NCBI RefSeq assembly: GCF_017352195.1
Contig: NZ_CP071445.1
Span: forward strand, 1,860,001-1,924,000
Direction of reading: 5' to 3'
Source of the DNA: Sedimentibacter sp. zth1
GTDB lineage: Bacteria > Bacillota > Clostridia > Tissierellales > Sedimentibacteraceae
Length of the DNA stretch: 64,000 nucleotides
Numbering within the stretch: the stretch's first letter is position 1; the number at the start of each line of letters is the position of its first letter. Below are positions 9,232 through 17,400 of this stretch, in pieces. Position numbers and translations under genes: made by a program. The notes under the pieces were generated by a model. The model was given only the letters and a program-made list of their open reading frames with translations. It did not search any database and was not told the DNA's origin.

Positions 9232-9963
9232 ATGCATATTGCTATTATTGATAATGAAAAAACTTCTAGAGAAGAGTTAAAGCTTTTGTTGCAAGAATGT
9301 GTACCTTCTGCAACTTTATTTACTGGTTGTAATGGTGAGGACGCTCTATTATTGCTTGAGAAAGAATCTATCGATGTACTTTTTTTGGACATACAATTGA
9401 ATGATATTAATGGAACGGTTTTAGTTTCTCTAATTCAACGCGGATATCCAAATATTTTAATTATATTTGCAACTGCCTATGAAGAATATGCTGCAAAAGC
9501 TTTTGACCTTAATATTACTGATTATATTACTAAACCTTTTAGCAAGAAAAGATTGGAACAAACTATCAAAAAAATAATAAAAGCAAAATTAAATAGAAAA
9601 GAATTACCATTGGAATTCTATAATAATCTTCACAATCATAAAATAAGTGTGCAAACAGATAGAAAGATTGTTATATTAGATATAAAAAATATAATTTTCA
9701 TTGAAACATGTATGCGAAATTTAGTTATTCATACAACTAATGGTGATTACTTAGACACTACGTCATTAAATTATTATGAAAAAAGACTGGCACAACATTC
9801 TTTTTACAGAACACAGAAAAGCTTTTTAGTAAACCTAAATTATATAGAAGAAATTGTTCCATGGTTTAATGGTTATGGCGTTAAAATGAAAGGTATTAAG
9901 GATAAGATTTTACCAATCGGTAGAAGTCAGTTAAAAGTACTCCGAAAAATCTTTGCATTTTAG
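9232..9963 (+). CDS. LytTR-family response regulator
   Basis: 243 residues. An N-terminal receiver domain has acidic residues near position 7, the phospho-acceptor Asp53 in VLFLDIQL, the conserved Thr in FATAYEEY and the Lys in ITKPF. A C-terminal LytTR DNA-binding domain (about 140-240) has FIETCMRNLVIHT, FYRTQKSFLVNL and LPIGRSQ. No histidine kinase is adjacent. The gene lies 107 bp upstream of a CstA-family transporter on the same strand. LytTR regulators next to such transporters are known from the BtsSR/BtsT pyruvate system, so control of the neighbour is a fair inference. GAGG eight bases before the ATG supports the start. Confidence 0.92.
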   Translation: MHIAIIDNEKTSREELKLLLQECVPSATLFTGCNGEDALLLLEKESIDVLFLDIQLNDINGTVLVSLIQRGYPNILIIFATAYEEYAAKAFDLNITDYITKPFSKKRLEQTIKKIIKAKLNRKELPLEFYNNLHNHKISVQTDRKIVILDIKNIIFIETCMRNLVIHTTNGDYLDTTSLNYYEKRLAQHSFYRTQKSFLVNLNYIEEIVPWFNGYGVKMKGIKDKILPIGRSQLKVLRKIFAF

Positions 9964-9966
9964 GCA

Positions 9967-9987
9967 AACGTTTTTACGTTTTACGCT
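9967..9987 (+). promoter_or_regulatory. Candidate LytTR binding repeats before cstA
   Basis: Three ACGTTTT-like units spaced 8 and 7 bp (ACG at 9968, 9976 and 9983) directly follow the regulator stop codon. LytTR proteins bind imperfect direct repeats, but the spacing here is shorter than usual. Confidence 0.3.
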
Positions 9988-10069
9988 TATATAATTACCT
10001 CTTAAACCAAAACAAGTCCTCTTTTTAATATTTTATATTATAATATAAAAAAAAAGGAGGACTCATTAT

Positions 10070-11500
10070 ATGATTAGTTTTTTTATTTGTTTATTCATTC
10101 TTATAGCAGGTTACTTTTTATATGGTAAATTTGTTGAAAAATCATTTAATCCCGATGCTCGTTTAACACCTGCAACAGTTAATGCAGACGGTACAGATTA
10201 CGTTAAAATGCATCCTGCAAAAATTTTCTTAATTCAATTATTAAATATTGCAGGACTTGGGCCTATTTTCGGTGCAATAATGGGTGCATTATGGGGACCA
10301 CAGGTTTTCTTATGGATTACATTTGGAACAATTTTCGCTGGTGCAGTTCATGATTACTTGACTGGTATGATTTCTATGAGACATAATGGAACTACTCTAT
10401 CAGAATTAGCTGGTATTTATTTAGGAAACATCATGAAGCAAGTAATGAGAATATTCTCAGTTGCATTACTAGTACTTGTTGCAGTTGCTTTTTCAACTGG
10501 ACCTGCTGGACTGTTATCAATGCTAACTCCATCTGTTCTTAGCCGTAACTTCTGGTTAGTAGTTGTTTTAATTTATTACTTTGTTGCTACTTTTGTTCCT
10601 ATTGATAAAATAATAGGAAAATTGTACCCAATATTTGGAGTATGCCTAATTGTAATGGCTTTAGGTGTTGGTAGTGGAATCCTATTAAAGGGATATCATA
10701 TACCAGAAATAAGCCTTACTAATCTTCATCCAAAAGGCACTGCTGTTTGGCCATTTATGTTTATAACAGTTGCATGTGGTGCTATTTCAGGTTTTCATGC
10801 TACTCAATCTCCACTAATGGCTCGTTGTATAGAAAACGAAAAATATGGACGTAAAATATTCTATGGAGCAATGGTTTGTGAAGGTATTATAGCTTTAATA
10901 TGGGCAGCAGCCGGAGTTGCTTTCTATGAAAGTACTGGTGGATTGCTAGAAGCAATAACTAAATTCGGCGGTCAAGGTGGTGTTGTATATGAAATATGCA
11001 AAACATTACTTGGACCTATAGGTGCTGTAATTGCAATGATAGGTGTTATAGCATGTCCTATATCTTCTGCGGATACAGCTTATAGAAGTGCTCGTTTAAC
11101 TATCGCTGATGCTTTTCATTTAGAGCAAAAGTCTATCAAAAACAGATTAATTATTACTGTTCCATTATTAGCTGTTGGTGCTTTCTTGACACAAATTGAT
11201 GTTACTGTTATTTGGAGATATTTCTCTTGGTCAAACCAAACATTAGCAATGATAGCTCTTTGGATTGCAGCTGTTTATCTATGTGTTAACAAAAGTAAAT
11301 ACCTGATAGCAGCAATACCAGCAACTTTCATGTCTGCCGTAAGCTGTACTTATATACTTATGGCTCCAGAGGGATTCAAGTTATCAGCAGCAATTTCATA
11401 TCCTATAGGTATAATTTTTGCAGCTGCTTGCTTCACAATATTCATGGTATATGGAAGAAAAAGAAAAGTAGATATAGTTCAGCCTATATTTAATAAATAG
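10070..11500 (+). CDS. cstA: CstA-family carbon starvation / pyruvate-type transporter
   Basis: 476 residues with about 12-13 membrane segments. Family signatures are the N-terminal GYFLYGKFVEKSFNPD, the loop YVKMHPAKIFLIQLLNIAGLGPIFGAIMG, VHDYLTGMISMRHNG and SGFHATQSPLMARC. It is shorter than the roughly 700-residue enterobacterial CstA and BtsT and matches the compact Gram-positive form. Members take up pyruvate or peptides under starvation; the substrate is not determined here. AGGAGGA before the ATG and an A/T-rich TATAAT stretch at about 10045 give it its own start signals. It follows the LytTR regulator. Confidence 0.93.
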   Translation: MISFFICLFILIAGYFLYGKFVEKSFNPDARLTPATVNADGTDYVKMHPAKIFLIQLLNIAGLGPIFGAIMGALWGPQVFLWITFGTIFAGAVHDYLTGMISMRHNGTTLSELAGIYLGNIMKQVMRIFSVALLVLVAVAFSTGPAGLLSMLTPSVLSRNFWLVVVLIYYFVATFVPIDKIIGKLYPIFGVCLIVMALGVGSGILLKGYHIPEISLTNLHPKGTAVWPFMFITVACGAISGFHATQSPLMARCIENEKYGRKIFYGAMVCEGIIALIWAAAGVAFYESTGGLLEAITKFGGQGGVVYEICKTLLGPIGAVIAMIGVIACPISSADTAYRSARLTIADAFHLEQKSIKNRLIITVPLLAVGAFLTQIDVTVIWRYFSWSNQTLAMIALWIAAVYLCVNKSKYLIAAIPATFMSAVSCTYILMAPEGFKLSAAISYPIGIIFAAACFTIFMVYGRKRKVDIVQPIFNK

Positions 11501-11545
11501 ACAAGAACTGTTTAACAATAACTCTTTAAATTATTATAAACAAAA

Positions 11546-11660
11546 AAGTCATTCAAAGGATGGCATAATAGGGAAATTTTAAAAAAGCAAATAAATTCAA
11601 GACTGGCAAACAAATCGGTTGAAACTTTATTATCTGAAGCAAGCCCTATAACGAGTAAAT
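11546..11660 (+). pseudogene. Short orphan coding remnant
   Basis: An open frame without a start reads KSFKGWHNREILKKQINSR and then LANKSVETLLSEASPIT before running into the terminator. The composition looks protein-like. I do not recognise the family. It lies on the left border of the efflux island. Confidence 0.3.
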
Positions 11661-11697
11661 CCCATAGTACCTTCAAAAAGTACTATGGGATTTTTCT
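11661..11697 (+). terminator. Terminator downstream of cstA
   Basis: CCCATAGTAC and GTACTATGGG form a perfect 10-bp stem with a 9-base loop, followed by ATTTTTCT. Confidence 0.85.
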
Positions 11698-11767
11698 ACA
11701 CATATAGAAATTATCTTGCTATTCTAAAAATTATACTAATCAGATTACTACGTGCAAATTGCTAATT

Positions 11768-12775
11768 TTAATTTAATGATTTTCGTATATTTTTTGCACA
11801 TAGCTTAAATGCTAATGCACAAATTGCAAGAATGATTACTGCGTAGAGGGCAATTCCGCTCCAGCTCGATGTATGGTTGATGATTTCAGTCATTCCCTTA
11901 TATGCCCAGTAAAACGGACTCCACATAACTGTCCAATGCCATTTCGCACTGCAAAGTTCATAAACCAAAACTGATGCAAGCATCGGTACCATTAAAATTT
12001 TAATACTTCCTGCCGCCTCAATAAAATCGGAACTTGCAAGACCTATTGCAAAAGCAACTATGATGGATAACAGTCCAGCGGATAGTATCATTATCATCAT
12101 TTGCAACCAATTGATTTGAGCCATTCCCAGCACCAATAGAGAAATAACAGAACTAAAAATCAAAACCAAAAATCCGATAATACTTTTTGAAAGGATATAA
12201 CTTGTTTGCTTCATCGGAGTAACATTTGCTGCCCTGATTGTTTTATCAGCCTTTTCGTCCACAAGTCCTAAAGCAATAACCATAGCAGAAATAATGGTAG
12301 TCATAAGCAATAGTGCCACAGACAAAGACAGCTTTAACGGAGATATTTTCTCATTAAAGGTAAGAAAGGATAATCTGCTGCCACCACCTGCGGTAACCAG
12401 ACCATCAAGCTCATAAAGACTGTTAATAAGTTCTGCTGTTTTGAGCCCATTTTCCGATTCGTTTCCCTGAGAAATAAGCTCAATTCCGCTTTCAGCCTGA
12501 ACCATTCCGATTACTTCATCACGTCTAAGCACCCGTTCTTCAACAGCCTTAATATCATCATAAACCTCTACTTTTGCGTAGTTCTCCAAGGTTCCAATAT
12601 AGTCGCTGCCCACAGATGTATGCACTGCAAGCTGTAAGGTGCTATCATTTATACCCGGCGATACAAGCACAATGATAATCGCCAGCAAAATAGGTGCAAA
12701 ACCAATCCACAAAGCCATCGGATCTTTGAGAACAATCTGTAAATCTCTCCTAAATACACTGAATACTTTTTTCAC
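11768..12775 (-). CDS. ABC-2 type exporter permease, second subunit
   Basis: About 335 residues. TM1 at the N-terminus (FAPILLAIIIVLVSPG), a roughly 120-residue outer domain, then five membrane segments near the C-terminus with the ABC-2 motif VDEKADKTIRAANVTPMKQT. It pairs with the permease just upstream and the ATPase before that. Similar two-permease systems are often labelled drug or fluoroquinolone exporters, but that substrate is not shown here. GTG 12784 overlaps the AGGGGG site; GTG 12775 is correctly spaced and was chosen. Base composition is visibly more GC-rich than in the flanking genes. Confidence 0.87.
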   Translation of the reverse strand: MKKVFSVFRRDLQIVLKDPMALWIGFAPILLAIIIVLVSPGINDSTLQLAVHTSVGSDYIGTLENYAKVEVYDDIKAVEERVLRRDEVIGMVQAESGIELISQGNESENGLKTAELINSLYELDGLVTAGGGSRLSFLTFNEKISPLKLSLSVALLLMTTIISAMVIALGLVDEKADKTIRAANVTPMKQTSYILSKSIIGFLVLIFSSVISLLVLGMAQINWLQMMIMILSAGLLSIIVAFAIGLASSDFIEAAGSIKILMVPMLASVLVYELCSAKWHWTVMWSPFYWAYKGMTEIINHTSSWSGIALYAVIILAICALAFKLCAKNIRKSLN

Positions 12776-12787
12776 AAGTTGCACCCC

Positions 12788-13981
12788 CTATATTCCTAAA
12801 ATCTTTTTGTATCGTTTATTAGCCAAAAGGAACAAAACTATCGCGCCTATGACCATGCCCACGTTTGATAATAAAACAAATGCTACATCTGTTGTAACAA
12901 GCAAGGTTTCCTTAATTGCTTCAATCATATAGTAGGTTGGTAGTATTTTCATCCATGTTGGAGAAAAACTTGGTAATAGAAAAGTCAGTGCAGGTAGCAT
13001 TAGTACTATCATAACAAGCATTATGATTCCAAATGATGCCTTAATGTCCTTAAAATAGCTTGCTGTCAATAATCCTATGGTACATGATAAAATAGTTAAG
13101 CTGAGTGCTGTCAATATAAACAGCGGATAATTGGGATGTGTTCCCATTACGGGAATTGCAACAACAAGTGTGGACACTAAAGATGTGGTCAGTACCACCA
13201 TGATTTTACTTATCAGATACTGACTTGTTTTTGTGGGTGATACCGCCGTTGCCTTGATAAGCCCCTCGGATTTATCAATAGAAATATAGGCAATCAACAC
13301 CATCATTCCCATAAGACCATTCATCAGCACAACTGCCAGCGGAATCATATTTTGACGGTTGTTGAGTGTTCTGGGAGTTTCAAGAAAACGAACATTCTGA
13401 TTTGACATTTTGTCAATGAGAAGTTCCATATTTACTTTTCCGTGTACCGAAGCAATAAGATTTTTGTAGCGGTCTGTTTCCGTGCCAAACAAAACAGTTT
13501 TATAATAATCAAGACCGTCATCACCGTACCACATAACACTACCGATATATTTTTTAGCATAAGTAACTCTTAACATATCATCAAAATTATCAACAAAATA
13601 TTTCATTTTGGTATTTTTACCGGTTTCACTGTCAAAATAGCGATATGTTTCCAGTGTAATGGTCTTCTTGTCCGTATAGATTTTTTCTGTTTTTTCCCCT
13701 GTTATGTCGTCGTAATATACAATTGTTGCTGGTTTTAGTTTTATGGCAAGATCTTCTGTCCGTTCTAGACGACACTGGCCGATTTCCTTTTGTAATGTAT
13801 TTTTGTATTGCGTTTCGGTCATATCCATAAAAATAACTTCTTTTACAGAAAACTTTGGTTCTATAGGCACAACCAGAAGCAATACAGCAAGCAGTATAAT
13901 TGCAATTATAATTTCCATATAAAAATAGAAACCACGAGAGGCAATTTTCATTTCCTTGCAATAGTTACTCCACACTTTCAT
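12788..13981 (-). CDS. ABC-2 type exporter permease, first subunit
   Basis: 397 residues. One N-terminal membrane helix (MEIIIAIILLAVLLLVVP), an extracellular domain of about 180 residues, then five or six helices and the motif IDKSEGLIKATAVSPTKTSQY, equivalent to that in the next gene. It overlaps the ATPase gene by 17 bp and ends 12 bp before the second permease, which shows translational coupling. The two permeases probably form a heterodimer. Confidence 0.88.
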   Translation of the reverse strand: MKVWSNYCKEMKIASRGFYFYMEIIIAIILLAVLLLVVPIEPKFSVKEVIFMDMTETQYKNTLQKEIGQCRLERTEDLAIKLKPATIVYYDDITGEKTEKIYTDKKTITLETYRYFDSETGKNTKMKYFVDNFDDMLRVTYAKKYIGSVMWYGDDGLDYYKTVLFGTETDRYKNLIASVHGKVNMELLIDKMSNQNVRFLETPRTLNNRQNMIPLAVVLMNGLMGMMVLIAYISIDKSEGLIKATAVSPTKTSQYLISKIMVVLTTSLVSTLVVAIPVMGTHPNYPLFILTALSLTILSCTIGLLTASYFKDIKASFGIIMLVMIVLMLPALTFLLPSFSPTWMKILPTYYMIEAIKETLLVTTDVAFVLLSNVGMVIGAIVLFLLANKRYKKILGI

Positions 13982-14837
13982 CTGATGTCAGCCCCTTTCC
14001 TGTAACCTTGATAAAGATTTCTTCAAGAGTCGCTTCCTTGGAATGCATTGTAATAATCTCACAGTTGTTTATTATCTCGTTCAGCCTTGCCTTTTCCTCT
14101 TTAACTGCCGGTGCAAGATTTTCTTTTTTTACGATACCGTTTCCTATATACTCAACCTCAATGGTCTTTTCGCCATACTGCAATTTAAGATTTTTAGGTG
14201 AGTCTATAAGCATAATTTTGCCATCGATGATAAACGCAACTCTATCGCAAAGCTCTTCGGCAATGTACATATTATGTGTTGTCAAAAATGCTGTTGTACC
14301 TTTGTCACATTCTTTGCGAATAATATCCTTTATACCTGCTGCAATTGCAGGATCAAGTCCTGTTGTTGGCTCGTCAAGAAACCACAATTCAGGTTTATTG
14401 ATAAGAGAGCGTGCAAAAGTCAAGCGATGCTTCATACCCTTTGAAAATTCGCCTACCTTTTGTTTTTCCTTACCTTTCAAACCCACCATTGCAATCAATT
14501 CTTTAACGTCACGGGTAGGAACATCATACAGCTTTGCATAATAACGTAAATTTTCCTCTGCTGTAAGCTTTGAATAAAGGTTTGACTGCTCAAAGGATAC
14601 CCCGATTTTGTTAAATCTCCTTTTATCCTCTTTAGAAATGTCATAACCGTCTACAATCACCTTGCCCTTTTGCAACGTCAACAATCCTGTCAGGATATTT
14701 TGTGTTGTGGATTTGCCGGCACCAGACGGACCAAGAAACCCAAAGATTTCGCCCTTTTTCACTTCAAAGCTTACATCGCTAACTGAGTAATGCTCATCAT
14801 TGGAATAAGAGTGATAAAGATGCTCAACTTTAATCAT
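13965..14837 (-). CDS. ABC transporter ATP-binding protein (ABC-2 exporter)
   Basis: 290 residues. Walker A GPSGAGKST at about 37-45, a divergent signature FSKGMKHRL in place of LSGGQ, Walker B LWFLDEPTTGLDP and the switch His in LTTHN. A C-terminal extension of about 80 residues is typical of drug/antibiotic ABC-2 systems. It energises the two permeases encoded next. AGGGAGA before the ATG supports the start. It lies 15 bp after the TetR gene, in one transcription unit. Confidence 0.94.
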   Translation of the reverse strand: MIKVEHLYHSYSNDEHYSVSDVSFEVKKGEIFGFLGPSGAGKSTTQNILTGLLTLQKGKVIVDGYDISKEDKRRFNKIGVSFEQSNLYSKLTAEENLRYYAKLYDVPTRDVKELIAMVGLKGKEKQKVGEFSKGMKHRLTFARSLINKPELWFLDEPTTGLDPAIAAGIKDIIRKECDKGTTAFLTTHNMYIAEELCDRVAFIIDGKIMLIDSPKNLKLQYGEKTIEVEYIGNGIVKKENLAPAVKEEKARLNEIINNCEIITMHSKEATLEEIFIKVTGKGLTSDESVE

Positions 14838-14852
14838 AATAATTCTCCCTTT

Positions 14853-15482
14853 TTATTTAATTCCGTTTAGCAGGATGCCAACGGCTAATGCACTGAACTG
14901 GTCAAAATCTTTTTCACTAAATTCAAATTTATGGTTTTTATTTAACGATCCTATATACTCAATAATTGTAAGATTAATATTGACTATAAGCATAATAAAA
15001 AGCTCTGTCGTAATGCCTTTTCTTATTTCACCTTTTTTAATAGCTTCATCAATAAGAGGAATAATCCATGTATATATATTTGTCTGTGGCATTTGTTTCA
15101 TTATTTCTGAAAATAACGGTGTATCTTTAATTTGAAGTATAGAATTAGCTATTTTGCAAGCATCCTCATTTTGCACCGCAAAGCGAATACCGCCTCGATA
15201 GAGTGATTTTAACAATTCCTCTAAGTTATTGTTGCTAACCTTTTCAAATTCTTGTTGTAAATATTGTAGCTTTTCATTGGCTATCTCTACTATGATATAT
15301 ATAAACAAGTCTTTTATACCCTCGAAATACTGATAAAAACTGCCTGTGGCAATACCTGCCGACTTGACAATACGATTTACGCTTGCATTTTGAATACCAT
15401 ACTGAGCAAACTCTGAAATAGCCGCTGCTTTAATTTTTTGTTTCTTTTCATCTTTCAAATTTAAAAATGTATTTTTAGGCAT
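14853..15482 (-). CDS. TetR-family transcriptional regulator
   Basis: 209 residues. An N-terminal TetR helix-turn-helix (AAISEFAQYGIQNASVNRIV, then AGIATGSFYQYFEGIKDLF) and a helical ligand-binding domain. It is the first gene of the exporter operon and starts 21 bp from a perfect inverted repeat on top of its own promoter, so autorepression relieved by an exported compound is the likely logic. Confidence 0.93.
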   Translation of the reverse strand: MPKNTFLNLKDEKKQKIKAAAISEFAQYGIQNASVNRIVKSAGIATGSFYQYFEGIKDLFIYIIVEIANEKLQYLQQEFEKVSNNNLEELLKSLYRGGIRFAVQNEDACKIANSILQIKDTPLFSEIMKQMPQTNIYTWIIPLIDEAIKKGEIRKGITTELFIMLIVNINLTIIEYIGSLNKNHKFEFSEKDFDQFSALAVGILLNGIK

Positions 15483-15502
15483 ATATTATCCCGTCCTTTA
15501 TG

Positions 15503-15524
15503 AATGTGAATTCTTATTCACATT
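15503..15524. promoter_or_regulatory. TetR operator
   Basis: AATGTGAAT, four bases, ATTCACATT: a perfect 9-bp inverted repeat. Its right arm shares bases with the -10 box of the minus-strand promoter, so a bound repressor would block RNA polymerase. Confidence 0.75.
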
Positions 15525-15550
15525 ATATTGCTTTTACCTTTATTTGTCAA
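15522..15550 (-). promoter_or_regulatory. Promoter of the TetR/ABC-2 operon
   Basis: Consensus TTGACA (15550-15545), a 17-base spacer and TATAAT (15527-15522) on the minus strand. Confidence 0.88.
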
Positions 15551-15575
15551 TACAATTTAACAGCATATAATTTAC

Positions 15576-15604
15576 TTGACTTTGTGATAAAGTTGTTATA
15601 CTAT
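15576..15604 (+). promoter_or_regulatory. Promoter of the heterodimeric ABC exporter
   Basis: TTGACT, 17 bases, TACTAT on the plus strand. It starts RNA about 35 bases before the leader peptide and over 200 bases before the first transporter gene. It is divergent from the TetR promoter, 25 bp away. Confidence 0.65.
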
Positions 15605-15644
15605 AAATAATATCGAAAAGAAAGGGCAAGGTTGAAAATTAAAT

Positions 15645-15686
15645 ATGTGTACTCGCTTACTTTTTAACAACAATAGAATTCGCTAA
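15645..15686 (+). CDS. Putative leader peptide (13 aa)
   Basis: ATG to TAA encodes MCTRLLFNNNRIR. Its last codon and stop (CGC TAA) lie within the 5' arm of the large leader hairpin, so a ribosome on the peptide would disturb that structure. The site before the ATG is weak (AAGG further upstream). Short peptides ahead of antibiotic-response ABC genes, for example BmrB before BmrCD, act in ribosome-mediated attenuation. Confidence 0.45.
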   Translation: MCTRLLFNNNRIR

Positions 15687-15741
15687 ATAGTTATATTTAT
15701 TTACAGTATATAACTCCACAAAATTCGGGGTTTATTTAGTG
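15681..15741 (+). promoter_or_regulatory. Leader hairpin / attenuator candidate
   Basis: CGCTAAATA (15681-15689) pairs with TATTTAGTG (15733-15741). Nested inside, AGTTATAT pairs with ATATAACT. A T-rich stretch (TCTTTATTGTTTGTT) follows. The overlap with the stop codon of the leader peptide suggests control by translating ribosomes. Confidence 0.5.
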
Positions 15742-15822
15742 CGTCTTTATTGTTTGTTACGATATAAGATATGGTGTAACCATATATGTATGTAACTTTT
15801 GTTAGAAAGGTAGGCTATTTTT

Positions 15823-17400
15823 ATGCCCAAAAATAAAATTTCACGATATAAAACTGCCATAAGTTTTTTATGGCAAACGATAAAACCTCATAAAAAGCTG
15901 TATTCTACAGCCTCAATTATTTCGCTTGCTTTGGTCGGCACAGGGCTTTTAAAGGCAAGAGTAACACAGCTACTCATCGATAACGCAAAAAGCAGCAGTC
16001 TGCAAATAATAATTGTTTCGCTTGCACTGTTTTTAGTTCTTATTGCTGCCAATATGACACTTTCATATTTCAGCGGAATATGCGTTTCACGTCTTGCTGC
16101 AAAATCAGGATATGATTTGAAGCACAGGATATCAGATATACTGCTTCATGCAGAATACGGCGAACTAATCAAACTTCAAGCGGGAGATACATTGAAAACG
16201 GTAAACTCAGACACAGCGACTGTATGCGAATTTATCGGCGGCGATTTAATCGGATTATTTTCGCAATTCACAATGGCTATTGGTGCGCTTATTTATGTTC
16301 TGTGTGCTAATCCACTGCTTGCACTTGTTACCTTTGCATATACCCCTATTGGAATGTTTTTCACTTTATCACTGAATAAAAAGATGAACGTGCTATATCC
16401 TATTCGTGCAGACAGTGAAGGTCTAGCATTGTCGGTAACCGAGCAGGTTCTATCTCAGATTCCTGTAATAAAATCCTTCATAGCAGAAAAACAGATTAGA
16501 GAAAAAGTTGCAAATGAATACGAAGCAGTTTACCAAACCGATATTAAAATATCAAAATGGAGTGCTCTCATGCAAACAGCATGTTCCTCCACCTCAATGA
16601 TGCCTCGAATTATATATCTGATTTTTGCAGGATTAATGTCGGCAAACGGATATTTATCCGTAGGTGTATTACTTTCTGTGTTTGATTTGCTGGATTTCAT
16701 AATCGGACCAACTGTCTACATGCCGTTTTTACTTAACGGTTTAAACCGTAGTATTGCTTCAATGAACCGAATATCAAAGTTAACAGAATTACCTCAAAAA
16801 AATCAAATTACACAAAATAATAGCAGTGATGTTCCAAGTATAAAGCTCTACAATATTTCTTTTTCATACAATGAAGGTTCACCAATAATATCCAACTTGT
16901 CTTTTGAGCATACAGGCACGGGAATAATTGTACTATGCGGCAAATCGGGTAGTGGAAAGACAACATTACTTGATTTAATTGCTGGGCTTTATGAACCCGA
17001 CAGCGGTGTGATTGAAACAAACGGTAATATTTCTGTTGTTTCTCAAGATACATATCTATTTGATGATAGCATTATCGAAAATGTGCGTATTGCAAAACCA
17101 AGTGCAACAGATGATGAAGTAAAATATGCTCTGTCACTTGCTGGTGCAGATAACTTTGCTGATGTGAAAAATACTCCGAGCGACCTTTCTGGGGGGCAAA
17201 AGCAACGTATATCTCTTGCGAGAACAATACTAGCAGATACTGACATTTGGCTTCTTGACGAGCCGACAAGCGCACTTGATGCCCAAACTGAAGAAATTAT
17301 TCTCAGGACAATTAAGGCTGTTTCGAATAAAAAGTTAATACTAATTTCAGCACATCGACAGTCGCTAATCAACATTGCTGAAAGGAAAATTAATATATGA
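15823..17400 (+). CDS. ABC exporter half-transporter A (membrane + ATPase)
   Basis: 525 residues. An exporter membrane domain with about six helices (20-290) is fused to an ATPase (about 340-525) with Walker A GKSGSGKTT, signature LSGGQKQR, Walker B WLLDEPTSALD and switch motif SAHRQ. The stop codon overlaps the start of the next half-transporter (ATGA), so the pair is probably made one-to-one as a heterodimer. The ATPase domain lacks much of the usual tail after the H-loop and ends at INIAERKINI. Drug or peptide export is likely; substrate unknown. Confidence 0.92.
   Translation: MPKNKISRYKTAISFLWQTIKPHKKLYSTASIISLALVGTGLLKARVTQLLIDNAKSSSLQIIIVSLALFLVLIAANMTLSYFSGICVSRLAAKSGYDLKHRISDILLHAEYGELIKLQAGDTLKTVNSDTATVCEFIGGDLIGLFSQFTMAIGALIYVLCANPLLALVTFAYTPIGMFFTLSLNKKMNVLYPIRADSEGLALSVTEQVLSQIPVIKSFIAEKQIREKVANEYEAVYQTDIKISKWSALMQTACSSTSMMPRIIYLIFAGLMSANGYLSVGVLLSVFDLLDFIIGPTVYMPFLLNGLNRSIASMNRISKLTELPQKNQITQNNSSDVPSIKLYNISFSYNEGSPIISNLSFEHTGTGIIVLCGKSGSGKTTLLDLIAGLYEPDSGVIETNGNISVVSQDTYLFDDSIIENVRIAKPSATDDEVKYALSLAGADNFADVKNTPSDLSGGQKQRISLARTILADTDIWLLDEPTSALDAQTEEIILRTIKAVSNKKLILISAHRQSLINIAERKINI

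Noticed and set aside
12639-12932. Plus-strand frame across the two ABC-2 permease genes
   Set aside because: Shadow of two well-supported genes on the other strand.
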